Origin: SZUA-37 sp964472525
GTDB taxonomy: Bacteria > Pseudomonadota > Gammaproteobacteria > UBA6429 > Thiohalophilaceae
Length of the DNA stretch: 64,000 nucleotides
Direction of reading: 5' to 3'
Assembly: GCA_964472525.1 (NCBI GenBank)
Contig: CAYYLL010000002.1
Coordinates: 1-64,000, forward strand
This document shows, piece by piece, positions 62,889-64,000 of the stretch. The first letter of the stretch is position 1. Each line of letters opens with the position of its first letter. The notes beneath the pieces were generated by a model. That model was not told the DNA's origin. It ran no database searches and saw nothing but the letters and a program-made list of their open reading frames with translations. The position numbers and the translations under genes are program-made.

Positions 62889-64000
62889 ATGCTGCGAATA
62901 GCTGAAGATGCTCTCACTTTTGACGATGTTTTATTATTACCTGCTCACTCGAACGTATTACCGCGTGATGTCTCTTTAAAAACCCAACTAACACAGTCCA
63001 TTTCACTGAATATTCCGTTGATGGCGGCGGCAATGGACACTGTCACCGAGGCCCGTTTGGCGATTGCCATCGCTCAAGAAGGTGGCATTGGGATTGTGCA
63101 TAAGAATATGACCGCAGCAGAACAGGCGAAAGAAATTCGTAAGGTGAAAAAATTTGAAAGTGGGGTGATTAAAGACCCTTTCACAGTTTCGCCAACTACC
63201 AGTATTAGAGAAGTCTTATCTTTAACTCAGCAAAAGAACATTTCGGGTGTTCCTGTTGTTGATGGTGAAGATTTAGTTGGTATTGTGACCAGCCGTGATA
63301 TGCGTTTTGAAACCCGTTTTGATGATCCTGTGTCTAATATCATGACCCGCAAAGATCGCTTAGTAACAGTAAAAGAAGGTGCGAGTAAAGAGGAAGTGCA
63401 GGGTTTACTGCATGAACACCGTATTGAAAAAGTACTGGTTGTGAATGATGATTTTAAATTACGTGGTCTGATCACGGTCAAAGATATCCAGAAAGCCACC
63501 GAAAACCCGAATGCCTGTAAAGATGATCAGGCTCAGCTCCGTGTTGGTGCTGCGGTAGGCGTGGGCGATGGTACCGACGAGCGTGTTGAAGGTTTGGTAC
63601 ATGCTGGCGTGGATGTGATTGTTGTTGATACGGCGCATGGGCATTCCCAAGGTGTACTCGATCGGGTGCAGTGGGTTAAAAAGAACTTTCCTGCTGTGCA
63701 GGTGATTGGCGGCAATATTGCCACCGCCGAAGCTGCACTCGCATTGGCTAAAGCCGGTGCTGATGCGGTTAAAGTGGGCATTGGGCCGGGTTCCATCTGT
63801 ACTACCCGAATTGTATCGGGTGTGGGTGTACCACAAATCACAGCCATTGCTAATGTTGCCGAAGTGCTAAAATCGAAAGGGATCCCCTTAATTGCTGATG
63901 GTGGTATCCGTTATTCCGGCGATATCTGTAAAGCACTGGTTGCTGGTGCACATGCGGTGATGTTGGGCAGTATGTTTGCCGGCACGGAAGAAGCACCGGG
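62889..64000 (+). CDS. guaB: IMP dehydrogenase (3' end outside window)
   Basis: The first ~370 residues of IMP dehydrogenase, which makes XMP in GTP synthesis. It begins MLRIAEDALTFDDVLLLPAH and has two CBS domains (about 93-205), and the catalytic loop GIGPGSICTTRIVSG with active Cys near 306, then ADGGIRYSGDICKAL. The window ends before the flap region. The ATG at 62889 is the family start. Confidence 0.97.
   Translation, partial: MLRIAEDALTFDDVLLLPAHSNVLPRDVSLKTQLTQSISLNIPLMAAAMDTVTEARLAIAIAQEGGIGIVHKNMTAAEQAKEIRKVKKFESGVIKDPFTVSPTTSIREVLSLTQQKNISGVPVVDGEDLVGIVTSRDMRFETRFDDPVSNIMTRKDRLVTVKEGASKEEVQGLLHEHRIEKVLVVNDDFKLRGLITVKDIQKATENPNACKDDQAQLRVGAAVGVGDGTDERVEGLVHAGVDVIVVDTAHGHSQGVLDRVQWVKKNFPAVQVIGGNIATAEAALALAKAGADAVKVGIGPGSICTTRIVSGVGVPQITAIANVAEVLKSKGIPLIADGGIRYSGDICKALVAGAHAVMLGSMFAGTEEAP

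Overview
This window comes from a Gammaproteobacterium that oxidises reduced sulfur. The gene orders nrdR-ribD-ribE-ribBA-ribH-nusB-thiL-pgpA, queA-tgt-yajC-secD-secF, iscRSUA-hscBA-fdx-iscX and rlmN-pilF-rodZ-hisS-yfgM-bamB-der are typical of Gammaproteobacteria. The sulfur lifestyle is shown by soxY and soxX at the left end, a rhodanese-tusA-dsrE2 cluster just after them, and a SoxK/SAXB-like lipoprotein near the right end. The sequence is AT-rich by eye. I cannot name a genus. It is largely a housekeeping backbone with a few accessory patches.

Layout. 1-5400: 5' tip of soxY, soxX, the BepA-type protease, the rhodanese-tusA-dsrE2 sulfur-relay cluster and a FadL-type porin. 5786-16100: a second FadL porin, glyA, then riboflavin, NusB, thiamine kinase and PgpA genes, ending in a secreted small protein and a periplasmic aspartic protease. 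16166-20633 (minus strand): folE2-queD, dxs, ispA and xseB. 20769-26958: a secreted transglutaminase-like protein, pcnB (apparently with an AUU start), folK, a deoxynucleoside kinase and panB-panC-panD. 27085-31816: ppc and pgi, divergent. 31819-34736: accessory patch with a lipoprotein, a T4-lysozyme-like protein and an intact IS3-family element. 34808-40787: tRNA-Leu(CAA), queA, tgt, yajC, secD, secF. 40863-44389: two small hypothetical genes, suhB, trmJ, cysE. 44546-50086: complete isc iron-sulfur operon with an Isc-box-like promoter. 50488-57431: rlmN to der, lacking the usual ndk and ispG and with a shortened rodZ. 57576-61748: a GGDEF-EAL protein and xseA-M23 peptidase-small protein. 61749-64000: a 63-bp tandem repeat array broken by an assembly gap, the SoxK-like lipoprotein and the start of guaB.

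How the genes work together. SoxX and SoxY belong to the periplasmic thiosulfate-oxidising complex; rhodanese, TusA and DsrE2 are cytoplasmic sulfur carriers expected to deliver sulfane sulfur to an oxidation pathway outside this window. QueD, FolE2, QueA and Tgt are four steps of queuosine tRNA modification. The isc genes supply the Fe-S clusters that RlmN and other enzymes need. BepA and BamB support outer-membrane assembly, while YajC, SecD, SecF and YfgM support secretion.

Non-coding DNA is notable. At least four families of intergenic inverted repeats are dispersed here, and one appears related to the unit of the 63-bp tandem array. The best candidates for unusual biology are the lysozyme-like/lipoprotein pair (a possible effector-immunity pair), the tandem array, and the non-canonical pcnB start.
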